NCBI GenBank assembly: GCA_947502265.1
Contig: CANMZB010000003.1
Span: forward strand, 124,001-188,000
DNA length: 64,000 nucleotides
Reading direction: 5' to 3'
DNA from: an uncultured Sulfitobacter sp.
GTDB lineage: Bacteria; Pseudomonadota; Alphaproteobacteria; Rhodobacterales; Rhodobacteraceae
Positions within the stretch are counted from its first letter, which is position 1; each line of letters begins with the position of its first letter. The translations under genes were made by a program, and so were the position numbers. The notes under the pieces were generated by a model. The model had not been told where the DNA came from and did no database searches. It saw only the letters and a program-made list of their open reading frames with translations. Of the stretch, positions 37,217-46,036 are shown piece by piece.

Positions 37217-38157
37217 ATGTGAAACGACTTCTTATCGCCACGGCGCTTGCCGCGCTTCTGGCAAGCTGCGGAGGATCGCGCGACATCAGCGGCGCGCGCG
37301 AGAAACCGGTGCAATTGCCGACCATCGGATCATCCGGCGGCGCGTTAAGCAACGTTCAGGCCAAAAAGCTGTTTGGTGCCAAGGGCGGGCCTGCCCCTCT
37401 GTCGCCTGCCCCGTTCGGCAGCTACGCCAAAGGGTGCCTTGCCGGTGGTGCGCAACTTCCCGAAAGCGGCCCGACATGGCAAGCCATGCGCCTGTCGCGC
37501 AACCGCAACTGGGCACACCCCGAAACCATAGACATGGTCAAAAAGCTGAGCCAGTTTGCCGCCCAACAACCCGGTTGGAACGGGTTGTACGTTGGCGACA
37601 TGAGCCAGCCGCGCGGTGGCCCGATGCTGACCGGACACAGATCGCACCAGATTGGTCTGGACGCCGATATCTGGATGCTGCCGCCCACATCGCTGAGCCT
37701 GAGCGCGAAACAGCGAGAGGGAATTTCGTCAATCTCCATGCGCCGGGCCAAAGGCGCTTATGTCAACAATAGCTGGACCCGCGCGCATCACGAGATCCTC
37801 AAAGCCGCCGCCAAAGATCCCCGCGTGGCGCGCATTTTCGTGTTCCCCGGTGCCAAGGTGCAGATGTGCGATGACGAACGCGGCGACAAAAGCTATCTGC
37901 GCAAGATCCGGCCATGGTACGGGCATCACTATCACTTTCATGTGCGGCTCAACTGCCCCGCAGGCACGCGCGGCTGCACCAATCAATCGCCACCGCCCGC
38001 AGGAGACGGATGCGCGGATGCGCGACAGTGGCAGGCAAATATCCTGAACCCGCCAAAGCCAAAACCGGGAGCGAAGAAAACGCCTTCCAAGCCGCGCCGC
38101 GAACTGCTGCTGGCGGATCTTCCGGCCCAATGCAAATCCGTTCTCGACGCCGATTAA
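37213..38157 (+). CDS. mepA: Penicillin-insensitive murein endopeptidase MepA
   Basis: 314 aa. N-terminal lipoprotein signal MNVKRLLIATALAALLASC-GG with a lipobox ending in Cys20, so probably outer- or inner-membrane anchored. Peptidase M74 motifs are intact: TGHRSHQIGLDADIWM (zinc His/Asp), RIFVFPGAKVQMC and WYGHHYHFHVRLNCP. MepA cleaves D-Ala-meso-DAP cross-links in murein. The C-terminal tail is Pro/Lys rich (NPPKPKPGAKKTPSKPRRE). The gene overlaps its upstream and downstream neighbours (4 and 28 bases). Confidence 0.95.
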   Translation: MNVKRLLIATALAALLASCGGSRDISGAREKPVQLPTIGSSGGALSNVQAKKLFGAKGGPAPLSPAPFGSYAKGCLAGGAQLPESGPTWQAMRLSRNRNWAHPETIDMVKKLSQFAAQQPGWNGLYVGDMSQPRGGPMLTGHRSHQIGLDADIWMLPPTSLSLSAKQREGISSISMRRAKGAYVNNSWTRAHHEILKAAAKDPRVARIFVFPGAKVQMCDDERGDKSYLRKIRPWYGHHYHFHVRLNCPAGTRGCTNQSPPPAGDGCADARQWQANILNPPKPKPGAKKTPSKPRRELLLADLPAQCKSVLDAD

Positions 38158-39023
38158 TCCGGCTAAGCGCGGCGTTTGCCCTGATCCTGTGCGGTGGCAC
38201 CGCATGGGCAGAGCCTGTGTTGCGTTTGACGGGAAGCATCACGTTGCAAAGCGTGGCGCCGTGGTTTGGCGGCTGGTCCGCGATTGAGGTGACCGACGGT
38301 GGCACACGGATGATCGCTCTCAGCGACCGCGGGCATGTGATGCGCGCGCAAATGCAGCGGCAGAACGGACACCTGAAAGGGATCACAGTCACCCGCGACG
38401 CGCCCTTGCGTGATCCGGCTGGCCGCCCCCTGATCAAACAGCAAAAGGATGCGGAGGGGTTGGCGATTGCCGCCGATGGCAGCGTTTATGCCTCGTTCGA
38501 ACACTGTCACCGGATCATGCGGATCGACCCTGACACCGGAGAGATCAGCGGGCGGATTGACCTGCCCTTTACCCGTGATGTCGGCTCCAACGCCGGGGTT
38601 GAGGCGCTTTCCATCAACGCACAGGGCATGCTTTACGCCGTTGCCGAGCAGGCTCCCGCGCGGGGCGCGCCTTTTCTGCTTTATGCGCTGCGGTCCGGTA
38701 ATTGGCAGGTAGCGGCCAAAATCCCGCAACGCGGCCCGTTCGTGCCGGTTGGTGCAGACTTTGATCCAAAGGGGCGTTTGTGGCTGTTGGAGCGGGCCGC
38801 AACGCTTTTGGGCTTTCGCAGCCGCATCCGGCTTTTCGATCTCTCGCCCGAAGCCCCGCGCGAATATACCCTGATGACATCACGCCCTGCGCAATTCGAC
38901 AACCTTGAGGGGCTTGGCGTCTGGACCGATGACGCAGGCAATCTTCATGTCACAGTAATCTCGGATGATAATTTTCTGCGCATCCAGAAGACGCAAATCG
39001 TGGAATATCTGGTCGATGAATAG
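38130..39023 (+). CDS. Secreted esterase-like phytase family protein
   Basis: 297 aa from the ATG at 38130, inside the 3' end of mepA. A basic N-terminus and hydrophobic core give a signal peptide (MQIRSRRRLIRLSAAFALILCGGTAWA-E). The rest matches the phytase-like/esterase-like beta-propeller family: GGWSAIEVTDGGTRMIALSDRG, DAEGLAIAADGSVYASFEHCHRI, NAGVEALSINAQGMLYAV, DNLEGLGVWTDDAGNLHVTVISDDNF. Activity on phosphate esters is inferred from the family name only. Shares an operon with mepA. Confidence 0.88.
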   Translation: MQIRSRRRLIRLSAAFALILCGGTAWAEPVLRLTGSITLQSVAPWFGGWSAIEVTDGGTRMIALSDRGHVMRAQMQRQNGHLKGITVTRDAPLRDPAGRPLIKQQKDAEGLAIAADGSVYASFEHCHRIMRIDPDTGEISGRIDLPFTRDVGSNAGVEALSINAQGMLYAVAEQAPARGAPFLLYALRSGNWQVAAKIPQRGPFVPVGADFDPKGRLWLLERAATLLGFRSRIRLFDLSPEAPREYTLMTSRPAQFDNLEGLGVWTDDAGNLHVTVISDDNFLRIQKTQIVEYLVDE

Positions 39024-39113
39024 CTTGCAGGGGCGTTTAAAGCCTCCTAAAGCACCCGTGTCTGCGATGCCCGCAGGCCAAGTCGCCGCACCCTTGCAAA
39101 AAACGGTTTTATT

Positions 39114-39731
39114 ATGACACGCACACATCTTCCCGGCATCCTTTCCATGGCTCTCATCGTTGTGGCCTCCAATATCCTTGTTCAGTTTCTCTATGGAAAC
39201 TGGCTGACGTGGGGCGCGTTCACCTATCCTTTCGCTTTCCTCGTGACAGATGTGATGAACCGCGTTTATGGCACTGCGGCGGCGCGCCGTGTTGTGCTGG
39301 CCGGATTCATCGCGGGCATTATTTGCTCGCTGATCGGAACGCAGATCATGGGCGAATTCGGCCCGCTGGTGACCTTGCGCATCGCCATTGGCTCCGGCCT
39401 CGCGTTCCTGAGCGCACAATTGCTGGATGTGAGCATCTTTGCCGCCCTGCGCCGCGGCGCATGGTGGCGCGCGCCGCTGGTGTCTACCCTCGTGGGCGGT
39501 TCTGTTGACACTATCATATTCTTTTCCATCGCCTTTTCGGGGGCCTTTTCGTTCATTCACCCCGCCACAGATGTGAGCTGGGCAGCCGAAGCGCTTCCGC
39601 TTCTGGGCGTCGGTCCGGTGGCACCTTTGTGGGTGTCTCTGGCGGTGGCCGACTGGGCGGTAAAGATCTCGCTCGCGCTGATTGCGCTAATCCCCTTTCG
39701 CATGATTACCGCGCGGTTAACTGCCCGCTGA
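39114..39731 (+). CDS. Queuosine precursor transporter (YhhQ/VUT family)
   Basis: 205 aa with about six membrane helices. Family marks: ASNILVQF, GAFTYPFAFLVTDVMNRVYGTAAARRVVLAGF and LVGGSVDTIIFFSIAFSG. YhhQ-type carriers import preQ0/preQ1 for tRNA queuosine. The leader (39024-39113) has no obvious Shine-Dalgarno but ends in an A-rich stretch (TTGCAAAAAACGG), with a small hairpin CTGCG-N5-CGCAG upstream; a preQ1-type switch is possible but not shown. Confidence 0.9.
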   Translation: MTRTHLPGILSMALIVVASNILVQFLYGNWLTWGAFTYPFAFLVTDVMNRVYGTAAARRVVLAGFIAGIICSLIGTQIMGEFGPLVTLRIAIGSGLAFLSAQLLDVSIFAALRRGAWWRAPLVSTLVGGSVDTIIFFSIAFSGAFSFIHPATDVSWAAEALPLLGVGPVAPLWVSLAVADWAVKISLALIALIPFRMITARLTAR

Positions 39732-39840
39732 ACAGGCCGTTTGTAGCACGCGCGATAGCTCGTCCAAGAAAGAGCTTGGCGAACCGGAAAACTTGTGCAA
39801 CCTTCCTCGTGAGTTCAACAAATGCAAAGGAGGTGATCTA

Positions 39841-39897
39841 GTGTCAAGAACGGTACTGGAGAGAGGTGTCGGAACAGCTTTGGGGATCGTTTGCTAG
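39841..39897 (+). CDS. Tiny ORF (18 residues) behind an ideal ribosome binding site
   Basis: GTG start at 39841, stop TAG at 39895-39897; encodes MSRTVLERGVGTALGIVC. The Shine-Dalgarno is the complete complement of the 16S 3' end over 13 bases, with GGAGG spaced 7 bases from GTG, by far the strongest in the window. The peptide is slightly basic then small/hydrophobic, ends in Cys, and matches nothing I know. It could be a real small protein or a leader peptide whose translation controls the hairpins that follow. Confidence 0.4.
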   Translation: MSRTVLERGVGTALGIVC

Positions 39898-39971
39898 GGC
39901 AGCCCCCGGCAATCTGAAATCTAGGGCGGATCAGGTGATCTAACCGATCCCGCCTCCTATACATTTCGATT

Positions 39972-40001
39972 GGGCCGCTCTTTCCAAAGGGCGGCCCTTT
40001 T
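39972..40001 (+). terminator. Intrinsic terminator upstream of arfB
   Basis: GGGCCGCTCTTT (39972-39983) pairs with AAAGGGCGGCCC (39986-39997) with one G-U wobble, followed by TTTT. It is the clearest Rho-independent terminator in the window. It ends the small unit starting at 39826, or acts as an attenuator before arfB. Confidence 0.75.
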
Positions 40002-40138
40002 CGACTCTTGCACTCACGGTGCGACAGCCCCTTCATTGCGGTCAAATTTCATCCCCAGATCGACATGAGTGTTCTCAATTGCAAGGTTTGCGGCCAACGC
40101 CCCTTCACCTCGCGGGGTTCCGCGCTATGATTTCGGCC

Positions 40139-40558
40139 ATGCTACACATCAACGACGATATCATCATTCAAGATTGGGAGCTTACCGAAAGCTTCATGCG
40201 CGCCTCCGGTCCCGGCGGGCAGAACGTAAACAAGGTGTCTTCTGCGGTCGAGTTGCGGTTTGAGGCTGCCTCCTCTCCGTCCCTGCCACCCCCGGTCAAG
40301 ACGCGGCTCAAACGGCTGGCAGGACGGCGTTGGACAAATGACGGCGCGTTGATCCTGCAATGTGACGAAACGCGCAGTCAGGCGCGCAACCGCGAGATCA
40401 TTCGTGACCGGTTGAAAGATTTGATTACTGCGGCGTTGACCCCTCCCAAACGGCGGATCGCGACGCGGCCCACGTTAGGCTCGAAAAAGCGGCGCCTGAA
40501 AGCAAAGAAGGTGCGCGGCGAGATTAAATCCCTGCGCGGGCCGGTCGATCCCGATTGA
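40139..40558 (+). CDS. arfB: Alternative ribosome-rescue factor B (peptidyl-tRNA hydrolase ArfB/YaeJ)
   Basis: 139 aa from the ATG at 40139. The RF1-type catalytic loop is RASGPGGQNVNKVSSAVELRF with GGQ at 26-28. The C-terminal tail is highly basic (PPKRRIATRPTLGSKKRRLKAKKVRGEIKSLRG), as needed to enter the empty mRNA channel of stalled ribosomes. It hydrolyses peptidyl-tRNA on non-stop complexes. An ATG at 40127 would add four residues. Converges with cobF. Confidence 0.95.
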   Translation: MLHINDDIIIQDWELTESFMRASGPGGQNVNKVSSAVELRFEAASSPSLPPPVKTRLKRLAGRRWTNDGALILQCDETRSQARNREIIRDRLKDLITAALTPPKRRIATRPTLGSKKRRLKAKKVRGEIKSLRGPVDPD

Positions 40559-40603
40559 TTTCAACATTTTTTCGGGTGATTTGGACCGGTCACGCAAGGC
40601 GCG

Positions 40604-41350
40604 CTAATCACGCCGCAGCAGGTAGATGTCCATAATCCAGCCGTGATCGGCCCGCGCCTGTGCGCGGCGCGCGATGATGCGGTCTGACACTTCGGCCAAC
40701 GGCCCTTCCTCGATGATCTGCTCTTGCATCCCGACATACGCGCCCCACCAGATGTGAATGCCCTTCGGCTCCAGCGTCTGAAAGGCGCAACCTCCGTCAA
40801 GCATCACGGCAATCGTATCCACCCCTGCGGGCCAGCCCTCGTCGCGCAACCGCCTGCCGGTGGTTACGATAAACGGCGCGCCTATCTCGTTCAGGACGGT
40901 CGCATGGGCCGCCGTCAGCGCCTGAAGCGAGGTTATGCCGGGAATGACATGGATCGCCGGCTGCGGATCCAGCCGCGCGGCAATGCGCAGCGTGCTGTCA
41001 TACAGCGACGGATCCCCCCAAACCAGTAGCGCCACCTTGCGCGCCCCGCTATGCGACAGGATCGTCGCCTGCCAGACTGCGGCAATGGCATCGTGCCAGT
41101 CATCCACGCGCTGTCGGTAGTCAGGTGTCGTCTCGTTGCGCACCGGCAGGTCGAATTCGACAATGCGGGTCGTCTTGTTCGTCACCACGTCGGCACAAAT
41201 ATTGCGGCGCAACTGCGCCAGATCATCCTTGCCCGCGCCCTTGTTAGGGATCAGGATCAAATCCTGCGCATTCATCGCGCGGATCGCTTGCAGCGTCAGG
41301 TGTTCGGGATTGCCCGTGCCGATACCGATCAAGGTCAGGTGCAAGCTCAT
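40604..41350 (-). CDS. cobF: Precorrin-6A synthase (deacetylating) CobF
   Basis: 248 aa. Tetrapyrrole methylase fold: LTLIGIGTGNPEHLTLQAIRAMNAQDLILIPNKG at the N-terminus and LLVWGDPSLYDSTLRIAARL. The enzyme methylates C1 of precorrin-5 with loss of acetate, a step found only in the aerobic pathway. It is the last gene of the cob operon; it overlaps the DUF1636 stop (ATGA). No U-tract terminator is evident between it and convergent arfB. Confidence 0.95.
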   Translation of the reverse strand: MSLHLTLIGIGTGNPEHLTLQAIRAMNAQDLILIPNKGAGKDDLAQLRRNICADVVTNKTTRIVEFDLPVRNETTPDYRQRVDDWHDAIAAVWQATILSHSGARKVALLVWGDPSLYDSTLRIAARLDPQPAIHVIPGITSLQALTAAHATVLNEIGAPFIVTTGRRLRDEGWPAGVDTIAVMLDGGCAFQTLEPKGIHIWWGAYVGMQEQIIEEGPLAEVSDRIIARRAQARADHGWIMDIYLLRRD

Positions 41351-41652
41351 GAGGGAATCCTTGCCAGCGCTTTGTGCCGCAAACCGCCCAGCACGCGCGC
41401 ATCGGGAAACGTGCCATCGGGCGACGCGCCGTAGAGGCGAGCAAAAGTCTGCAACTCGCCCAGATCATCGCCGGTGATATTGCCAAAAAGATAGGCGACC
41501 TTGCCCTGCGCCCGAAACGCAATTGTCTGATCGTTGCGGCAACCCGACATGCACGCAACGCCCTGCACCGTTGCTTCGGGCATGGCGGCGCGCACGGTAT
41601 CAAGAAACCCGGCGCGCCCCAGCGAACAGGAGGTGCAAACAGTCACCTTCAT
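41347..41652 (-). CDS. DUF1636 metal/iron-sulfur-binding-like protein (second copy)
   Basis: 101 aa. The thioredoxin-like ferredoxin pattern is visible: Cys6-x2-Cys9 (VCTSCS) and Cys34-x3-Cys38 (GVACMSGC), then GKVAYLFGNITGDDLGELQTFARLYGASPDGTFPD. DUF1636 proteins often lie in cobalamin loci; a [2Fe-2S] or metal-carrier role is suspected. Overlaps both cobA and cobF by 4 bases. A diverged paralogue is encoded at 54269-54643 at the other end of the operon. Confidence 0.88.
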   Translation of the reverse strand: MKVTVCTSCSLGRAGFLDTVRAAMPEATVQGVACMSGCRNDQTIAFRAQGKVAYLFGNITGDDLGELQTFARLYGASPDGTFPDARVLGGLRHKALARIPS

Positions 41653-42374
41653 GCGTCGAAATCCGCAAGCGGGCCATAGAAGATCAGCGCGGGCGTGCTG
41701 GTTTTCACGTCTTCCAGATGTCTGGCCAGTGTTTCGATGGTAAACCGTTCCAGCCGCTCGGCGGGGGTAGAGACAGCTTCGGCCAAAAGCGCCGGTGTGC
41801 TGGCAGGCAAGCCATGTTCGATCAGGCGCTGCGCGAGGCCGGGAAACGTTCGTTTGCCCATGTAAACAACGGTGGTTGCCAAAGGATCGGCAAGTGCTGC
41901 CATATTGACGTCCGGCGGTAGATCGCCGGTCACATCCGCGCCGGTAATGAATTGCACCCGCCGCGCAGTCAGCCGCCGGGTGAGCGGGATGCCAGCCGTC
42001 GCCGCAGCGGCAGAGGCACTTGTGACGCCGGGAACAATCTCGAACGGGACGGCAGCGGCGCGCAGGGCGGTGATCTCTTCCTCCAGCCGGCCAAACATGC
42101 CGCAGTCGCCGGATTTCAGGCGCACCACCTTTAGATCCGCCTGCGCATATTCCACCAGAACGCGACTGACATGATCCTGCTTGGGCGAAGGGCGACCCGC
42201 GCGTTTACCAACTCCGATCAGATCCGCATCCGCGCGGGCAAGGCTGAGGATCGGGCCGGATGACAGATCGTCAAACAACACGACATCCGCCGTTTCCAGC
42301 CGTTTGACCGCCTTCACAGTCAGCAATTCGGGATCCCCCGGACCGGAGGACACAAAAGAGACAAACCCGTTCAT
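41649..42374 (-). CDS. cobA: Uroporphyrinogen-III C-methyltransferase CobA
   Basis: 241 aa. SUMT signatures: VSSGPGDPELLTVKAVKRLETADVVLFDDL, GKRAGRPSPKQDHVSRVLVEYAQADLKVVRLKSGDCGMFGRLEEEI and GIPLTRRLTARRVQFITGAD. It makes precorrin-2 by methylating C2 and C7 of uroporphyrinogen III, the branch point to corrins. It is a stand-alone SUMT (no CysG dehydrogenase/chelatase part). Overlaps cobB and DUF1636 by 4 bases. Confidence 0.96.
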   Translation of the reverse strand: MNGFVSFVSSGPGDPELLTVKAVKRLETADVVLFDDLSSGPILSLARADADLIGVGKRAGRPSPKQDHVSRVLVEYAQADLKVVRLKSGDCGMFGRLEEEITALRAAAVPFEIVPGVTSASAAAATAGIPLTRRLTARRVQFITGADVTGDLPPDVNMAALADPLATTVVYMGKRTFPGLAQRLIEHGLPASTPALLAEAVSTPAERLERFTIETLARHLEDVKTSTPALIFYGPLADFDA

Positions 42375-43696
42375 GCGCCCTCAGCGATCAGGTGGAAGAA
42401 CGTGCCCGACACTTGCCCGCCGCCTTCGAACCGGCGGAACGTGCCGGTTTCGGGAACGGTCAGGCCATTGCTGTCGGTGATCCGCGCCAGCGGGCTGTCC
42501 GGTTCTTCCAGAATGGTGGCGTAGTGGAATTCGTGCCCGCGCAGCTGTGCGCCCGGCGCCGCGCCCGGAATCGCGGCATTCAGCGTTGCACGGCGATACC
42601 CAAGATGGAACTTGCGCTTGGCAAAAGACGTCTCCAACCCCAAAAGCCCGGCCATCCGGTGGCGTGTGCCCTCCTTGTCCACCAGCCCCGCGCCCAGCGC
42701 CATATACCCGCCGCACTCCCCATGCACCGCGCGGGTTTCTGCGAACCGACGCAATCCGTCGCGAAAGATGTCGGCGGCGGCAAGCGTCCCTGCGTGAAGC
42801 TCGGGGTATCCACCCGGAATCCAGCAGATATCGGCACCATCGTCAGGGGCTTCATTGCGCAGCGGGGAGAACGGTAAAATCTCGGCCCCTGCCGCGCGCC
42901 ATCCTGCCAACAGATGCGGGTAAACAAAGGCGAACGCGTTGTCCTGCGCCAATGCGATGCGTTGGCCGGGAGGGGTTATTTTTGCGGGCGGCGGCGCATT
43001 TTGAAGCGTGCCTGAGGCCGCAGCGCGCAGCGCGTCGAGGTCCACATGTTCGGCCACGAAGGCACCTGCATCCGCAAGGATCGCATCAAGATTTTCCTGC
43101 TCACCGGCCTGCACCAACCCCAGATGCCGCTCTGGCAGTTCCATTTCCGTGCGGCGCGGCAACACACCCAGAACGCGCACGCCTGCCTGCTCCATCCCGA
43201 CCCGTACAAGCGCCTCGTGACGCGGGGAGGCGACGCGATTAAGCACGACACCGGCCAACGTCACATCGGGGCGCATCATCTTGAAACCCAGCGCCGTCGC
43301 GGCAACGGATTGCGCAGCGCCCGACACATCCAGCACCAGTACCACAGGCCAGCCCATGTGCGCGGCAATATCGGCACTTGCGCCGTTGCCCGACGCGCCG
43401 GGAATCGCCACGCCATCGAACAGCCCCATGGACCCTTCGGCAAGAACCAGATCGGCACCCTGCGCATTGCCCACCAACCCTTCGATCCGCGCGGCCTCCA
43501 TCGACCAGCTGTCAATGTTGTAGGATGCACGCCCCGAGGCAGCGGTGTGAAAGGCGGGATCAATGTAATCCGGCCCGCTTTTGAACGGTTGTACCGCGAC
43601 ACCGCGCGCGCGAAACGCCGCGAGCAGGCCGAGCATCAGTGTCGTTTTACCCGTGCCAGAGGCAGGGGCTGAAATCATAAGGCCAGGAGGTATCAT
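42371..43696 (-). CDS. cobB: Hydrogenobyrinic acid a,c-diamide synthase CobB
   Basis: 441 aa. N-terminal dethiobiotin-synthetase-like ATPase ([22 protein letters not shown]) and C-terminal class I glutamine amidotransferase (catalytic Cys in [30 protein letters not shown]). It amidates carboxylates a and c with glutamine and ATP before cobalt insertion in the aerobic route. 4-base overlaps with cobM and cobA. Confidence 0.96.
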   Translation of the reverse strand: MIPPGLMISAPASGTGKTTLMLGLLAAFRARGVAVQPFKSGPDYIDPAFHTAASGRASYNIDSWSMEAARIEGLVGNAQGADLVLAEGSMGLFDGVAIPGASGNGASADIAAHMGWPVVLVLDVSGAAQSVAATALGFKMMRPDVTLAGVVLNRVASPRHEALVRVGMEQAGVRVLGVLPRRTEMELPERHLGLVQAGEQENLDAILADAGAFVAEHVDLDALRAAASGTLQNAPPPAKITPPGQRIALAQDNAFAFVYPHLLAGWRAAGAEILPFSPLRNEAPDDGADICWIPGGYPELHAGTLAAADIFRDGLRRFAETRAVHGECGGYMALGAGLVDKEGTRHRMAGLLGLETSFAKRKFHLGYRRATLNAAIPGAAPGAQLRGHEFHYATILEEPDSPLARITDSNGLTVPETGTFRRFEGGGQVSGTFFHLIAEGA

Positions 43697-44475
43697 TTGG
43701 TCTCCGGAAAACGGGGTTCAATGCCTACAGGGCGAAAGCGGCGGTCATAATCGCCTGCATAGAGCCTGCTTTCGCCAAAATCCTCGGCGCCGATGGCATG
43801 ACCCACAAGGATCAGGGCGGTGCGCGCCATCTCTTCGCCAATGGCTGTTTGCAGGGTGGACAGCGTGGCCCGCACCACCCGTTCGTCCGGCCATGACGCG
43901 CGCCAGACCACCGCAACCGGGCAATCGGGGCCGTAATGCGGGGTTAACTCCTCAACCACACGCTCCAACACATGCACGGAAAGGTGGATTGCCAATGTGG
44001 CACCCGTGCGCGCAAAATTGGCAAGCGTTTCGCCTTCGGGCATCGCGGTCGCACGGCCAGAAGTGCGGGTCAGCACAACCGATTGCACCACGCCCGGCAG
44101 CGTCAGTTCCGCCGCCAGTGTCGCGGCGGCGGCGGCAAAGCTGGGCACCCCCGGCGTCACATCATAGGCGATGCCAAGCGCGCGCAGGCGGCGCAGCTGT
44201 TCGCCCATTGCCGACCAGATCGACAGATCACCCGAGTGGATGCGCGCCACGTCCTGCCCCCTGGCGTCGGCGGTGGCGATCTCTTCCATGATTTCGTCCA
44301 GAGACAGGCGCGCAGTGTTCACGATATGCGCGCCTACGGGACAATGATCCAAAATCCCCTCGGGCACCAGCGATCCCGCGTAGAGGCACACGGGGCTGGA
44401 CGCGATCAGATCGCGCCCGCGCAGCGTGATCAAATCCGCCGCCCCCGGACCTGCGCCGATGAAGTGTACTGTCAT
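43693..44475 (-). CDS. cobM: Precorrin-4 C11-methyltransferase CobM
   Basis: 260 aa from the ATG at 44475, overlapping the cobE stop. Tetrapyrrole methylase motifs: [65 protein letters not shown] and [18 protein letters not shown]. It makes precorrin-5. Confidence 0.96.
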   Translation of the reverse strand: MTVHFIGAGPGAADLITLRGRDLIASSPVCLYAGSLVPEGILDHCPVGAHIVNTARLSLDEIMEEIATADARGQDVARIHSGDLSIWSAMGEQLRRLRALGIAYDVTPGVPSFAAAAATLAAELTLPGVVQSVVLTRTSGRATAMPEGETLANFARTGATLAIHLSVHVLERVVEELTPHYGPDCPVAVVWRASWPDERVVRATLSTLQTAIGEEMARTALILVGHAIGAEDFGESRLYAGDYDRRFRPVGIEPRFPETK

Positions 44476-44855
44476 GTTTCTACCTTTCCGGTATCGGCAA
44501 TCGCCGCTGTGGCCATACCATCGCCCGAGACGACGCGCACCGCAACCAGCTGCGCCTTTGGTCCCGCCGCGACAAGAGCCGCCGCTTCGCACAGGCTGCC
44601 GGTGCCGAACCTGTCGATGATCCGTTGTGATTGCGTGGGCGTCATCATCTGGCCCATGTCCGTGGTGCTGATGCCCAAACCGGGGAGCGCCATTAGCTGT
44701 GCGAGTTCGCGAAATACCGGCGCGCGGGATTTTGCGCTCTCGGTCGCCAGCGCGTCCAGCGGTGCGGCCCCACCGACACTCAAAGCGCGTTCCAGCGCGT
44801 TCTGAAGCGATGCAAGTGTCGCGCCGCTGCGAAAGCCAAAGCCGACGACTCTCAT
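44472..44855 (-). CDS. cobE: Cobalamin biosynthesis protein CobE (CbiG C-terminal domain)
   Basis: 127 aa from the ATG at 44855, which overlaps the cobL stop (ATGA) and has GGAG ten bases upstream; an in-frame ATG at 44870 is less likely. [25 protein letters not shown] and [10 protein letters not shown] are typical of the CbiG C-terminal/CobE domain. It is essential for the aerobic pathway in Pseudomonas but its chemical role is unsettled. Confidence 0.88.
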   Translation of the reverse strand: MRVVGFGFRSGATLASLQNALERALSVGGAAPLDALATESAKSRAPVFRELAQLMALPGLGISTTDMGQMMTPTQSQRIIDRFGTGSLCEAAALVAAGPKAQLVAVRVVSGDGMATAAIADTGKVET

Positions 44856-46036
44856 AGGGTCACGCTCCATTGCACAATAGGGCGCGCAGCGTTCCAGCCG
44901 CGCATCGGGCCAAGCGGCGTCGCCTCGGCCACATCAAAGCGCATAAGCGTGCCCCCCCTGGCCGCGTGGGCCTGCGCAAGCAGTGCCTCGGTCTCTAACG
45001 TGACACCGTTGACGACCATGCGCGTGCCAGAGGGCAACAGCGCATAAAGCGTCTCTAACAAGGGCAACCTTGCCCCGCCACCGATGAACACCGCGTCAGG
45101 CAACGCCTGATCTGCGATCAAATCGGCGGCTGTTCCCTCAACCGCCTGCATCAAGTGGTCCACACCGAAATCCGCGATGTTCCGGCGGATGTTTCCGATC
45201 CGGTCGGCGCGCTGTTCAAAAGCAACCGCGCGCCCGCCTGCAAGGCACCATTCGACCGAAACAGAGCCTGATCCGGCACCAATATCCCACAGTAACTCCC
45301 CCGGTCGCGGGGCAAGCGCGCAAAGCGTCAGCGCGCGCACCGGGCGTTTGGTGATCTGCCCGTCATGGGCGAAAACATCGTCGGGGAGACCGGAGGCGCG
45401 CGAGAGACCAACTTGAGAGGGCAGAGCCACCGCAACAGCGACAGGAGCCGCCACATCATCAAGCGCATAGGCATCCGCACGCAGGCTGCGCAGGCGTTCA
45501 TGCGGACCGCCCAAACGCTCCATCACGGTCAATTCGGCAGCGCCTGCGCCCTGCTGCGTGAGCCAGTCCGCGAGTTCCGCAGGCGCGGTGCCATCACGCA
45601 TCAGGCAGATCAGCCGCGCATTCGGGGCCAACACGCGGCGCAGACGCGACAGCGGCGCGGCGTGCAGGCCGTGGCAGGTGATCTCTTCCATGCGCCAGCC
45701 CAGCGCCGAGGCGGCCAGCGTGAAGGTGGAGGGCGCAGGAAATGCGCGCCATTCGCCCGGCGCAAGAGCGCGCACCAGACTGCCGCCCGCCCCGTGCCAG
45801 AACGGATCACCGGAGGCAAGAACCGCCACGCGACGGCCCCGCTGCGCCAGCACAGGCGCGGTGGAAAACGGCACCGGCCACGCCTGCCCGCGCGCACCTG
45901 CACCGGCCAGTTCAAGGTGACGGGGGCCACCGAAAACAACTTCGGCTGCATCAAGGGCCGCACGGGTTGCGGCGGGCATCCCGTCCACGTTATCTTCGTT
46001 AAGACCGATAATGCTGAGCCAAGGATCACCCGCCAT
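44852..46036 (-). CDS. cobL: Precorrin-6Y C5,15-methyltransferase (decarboxylating) CobL
   Basis: 394 aa from the ATG at 46036 ([20 protein letters not shown]). Fusion of an N-terminal CbiE tetrapyrrole methylase and a C-terminal CbiT Rossmann methylase ([43 protein letters not shown]). It methylates C5 and C15 and decarboxylates the C12 acetate. Its start codon overlaps that of cobK on the other strand (bases CATG, 46034-46037). Ribosome binding site AGAAG upstream is within cobK. Confidence 0.95.
   Translation of the reverse strand: MAGDPWLSIIGLNEDNVDGMPAATRAALDAAEVVFGGPRHLELAGAGARGQAWPVPFSTAPVLAQRGRRVAVLASGDPFWHGAGGSLVRALAPGEWRAFPAPSTFTLAASALGWRMEEITCHGLHAAPLSRLRRVLAPNARLICLMRDGTAPAELADWLTQQGAGAAELTVMERLGGPHERLRSLRADAYALDDVAAPVAVAVALPSQVGLSRASGLPDDVFAHDGQITKRPVRALTLCALAPRPGELLWDIGAGSGSVSVEWCLAGGRAVAFEQRADRIGNIRRNIADFGVDHLMQAVEGTAADLIADQALPDAVFIGGGARLPLLETLYALLPSGTRMVVNGVTLETEALLAQAHAARGGTLMRFDVAEATPLGPMRGWNAARPIVQWSVTL

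Larger units (their letters stand above)
39826..40001 (+). ncRNA. Candidate small transcript with tiny ORF and intrinsic terminator
   Basis: The 407-base gap 39732-40138 holds, in order: a small hairpin CCAAG-N6-CTTGG (39764-39779), a perfect 13-base anti-16S match AAAGGAGGTGATC (39826-39838), a 19-codon ORF (39841-39897), a bulged hairpin (39924-39955, GGGCGGATC pairing with GATCcCGCC) and an intrinsic terminator (39972-40001). AGGTGATCTA occurs twice (39831-39840 and 39934-39943). This is a compact unit that could be a small mRNA, an sRNA, or a leader/attenuator for arfB further on. No promoter hexamers of good quality were found. Confidence 0.35.

Noticed and set aside
39732..40138. tRNA or SRP RNA in the gap before arfB
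   Set aside because: No cloverleaf, no T-loop GTTCGA motif and no SRP GGTCAGGTCCGGAAGG core were found.
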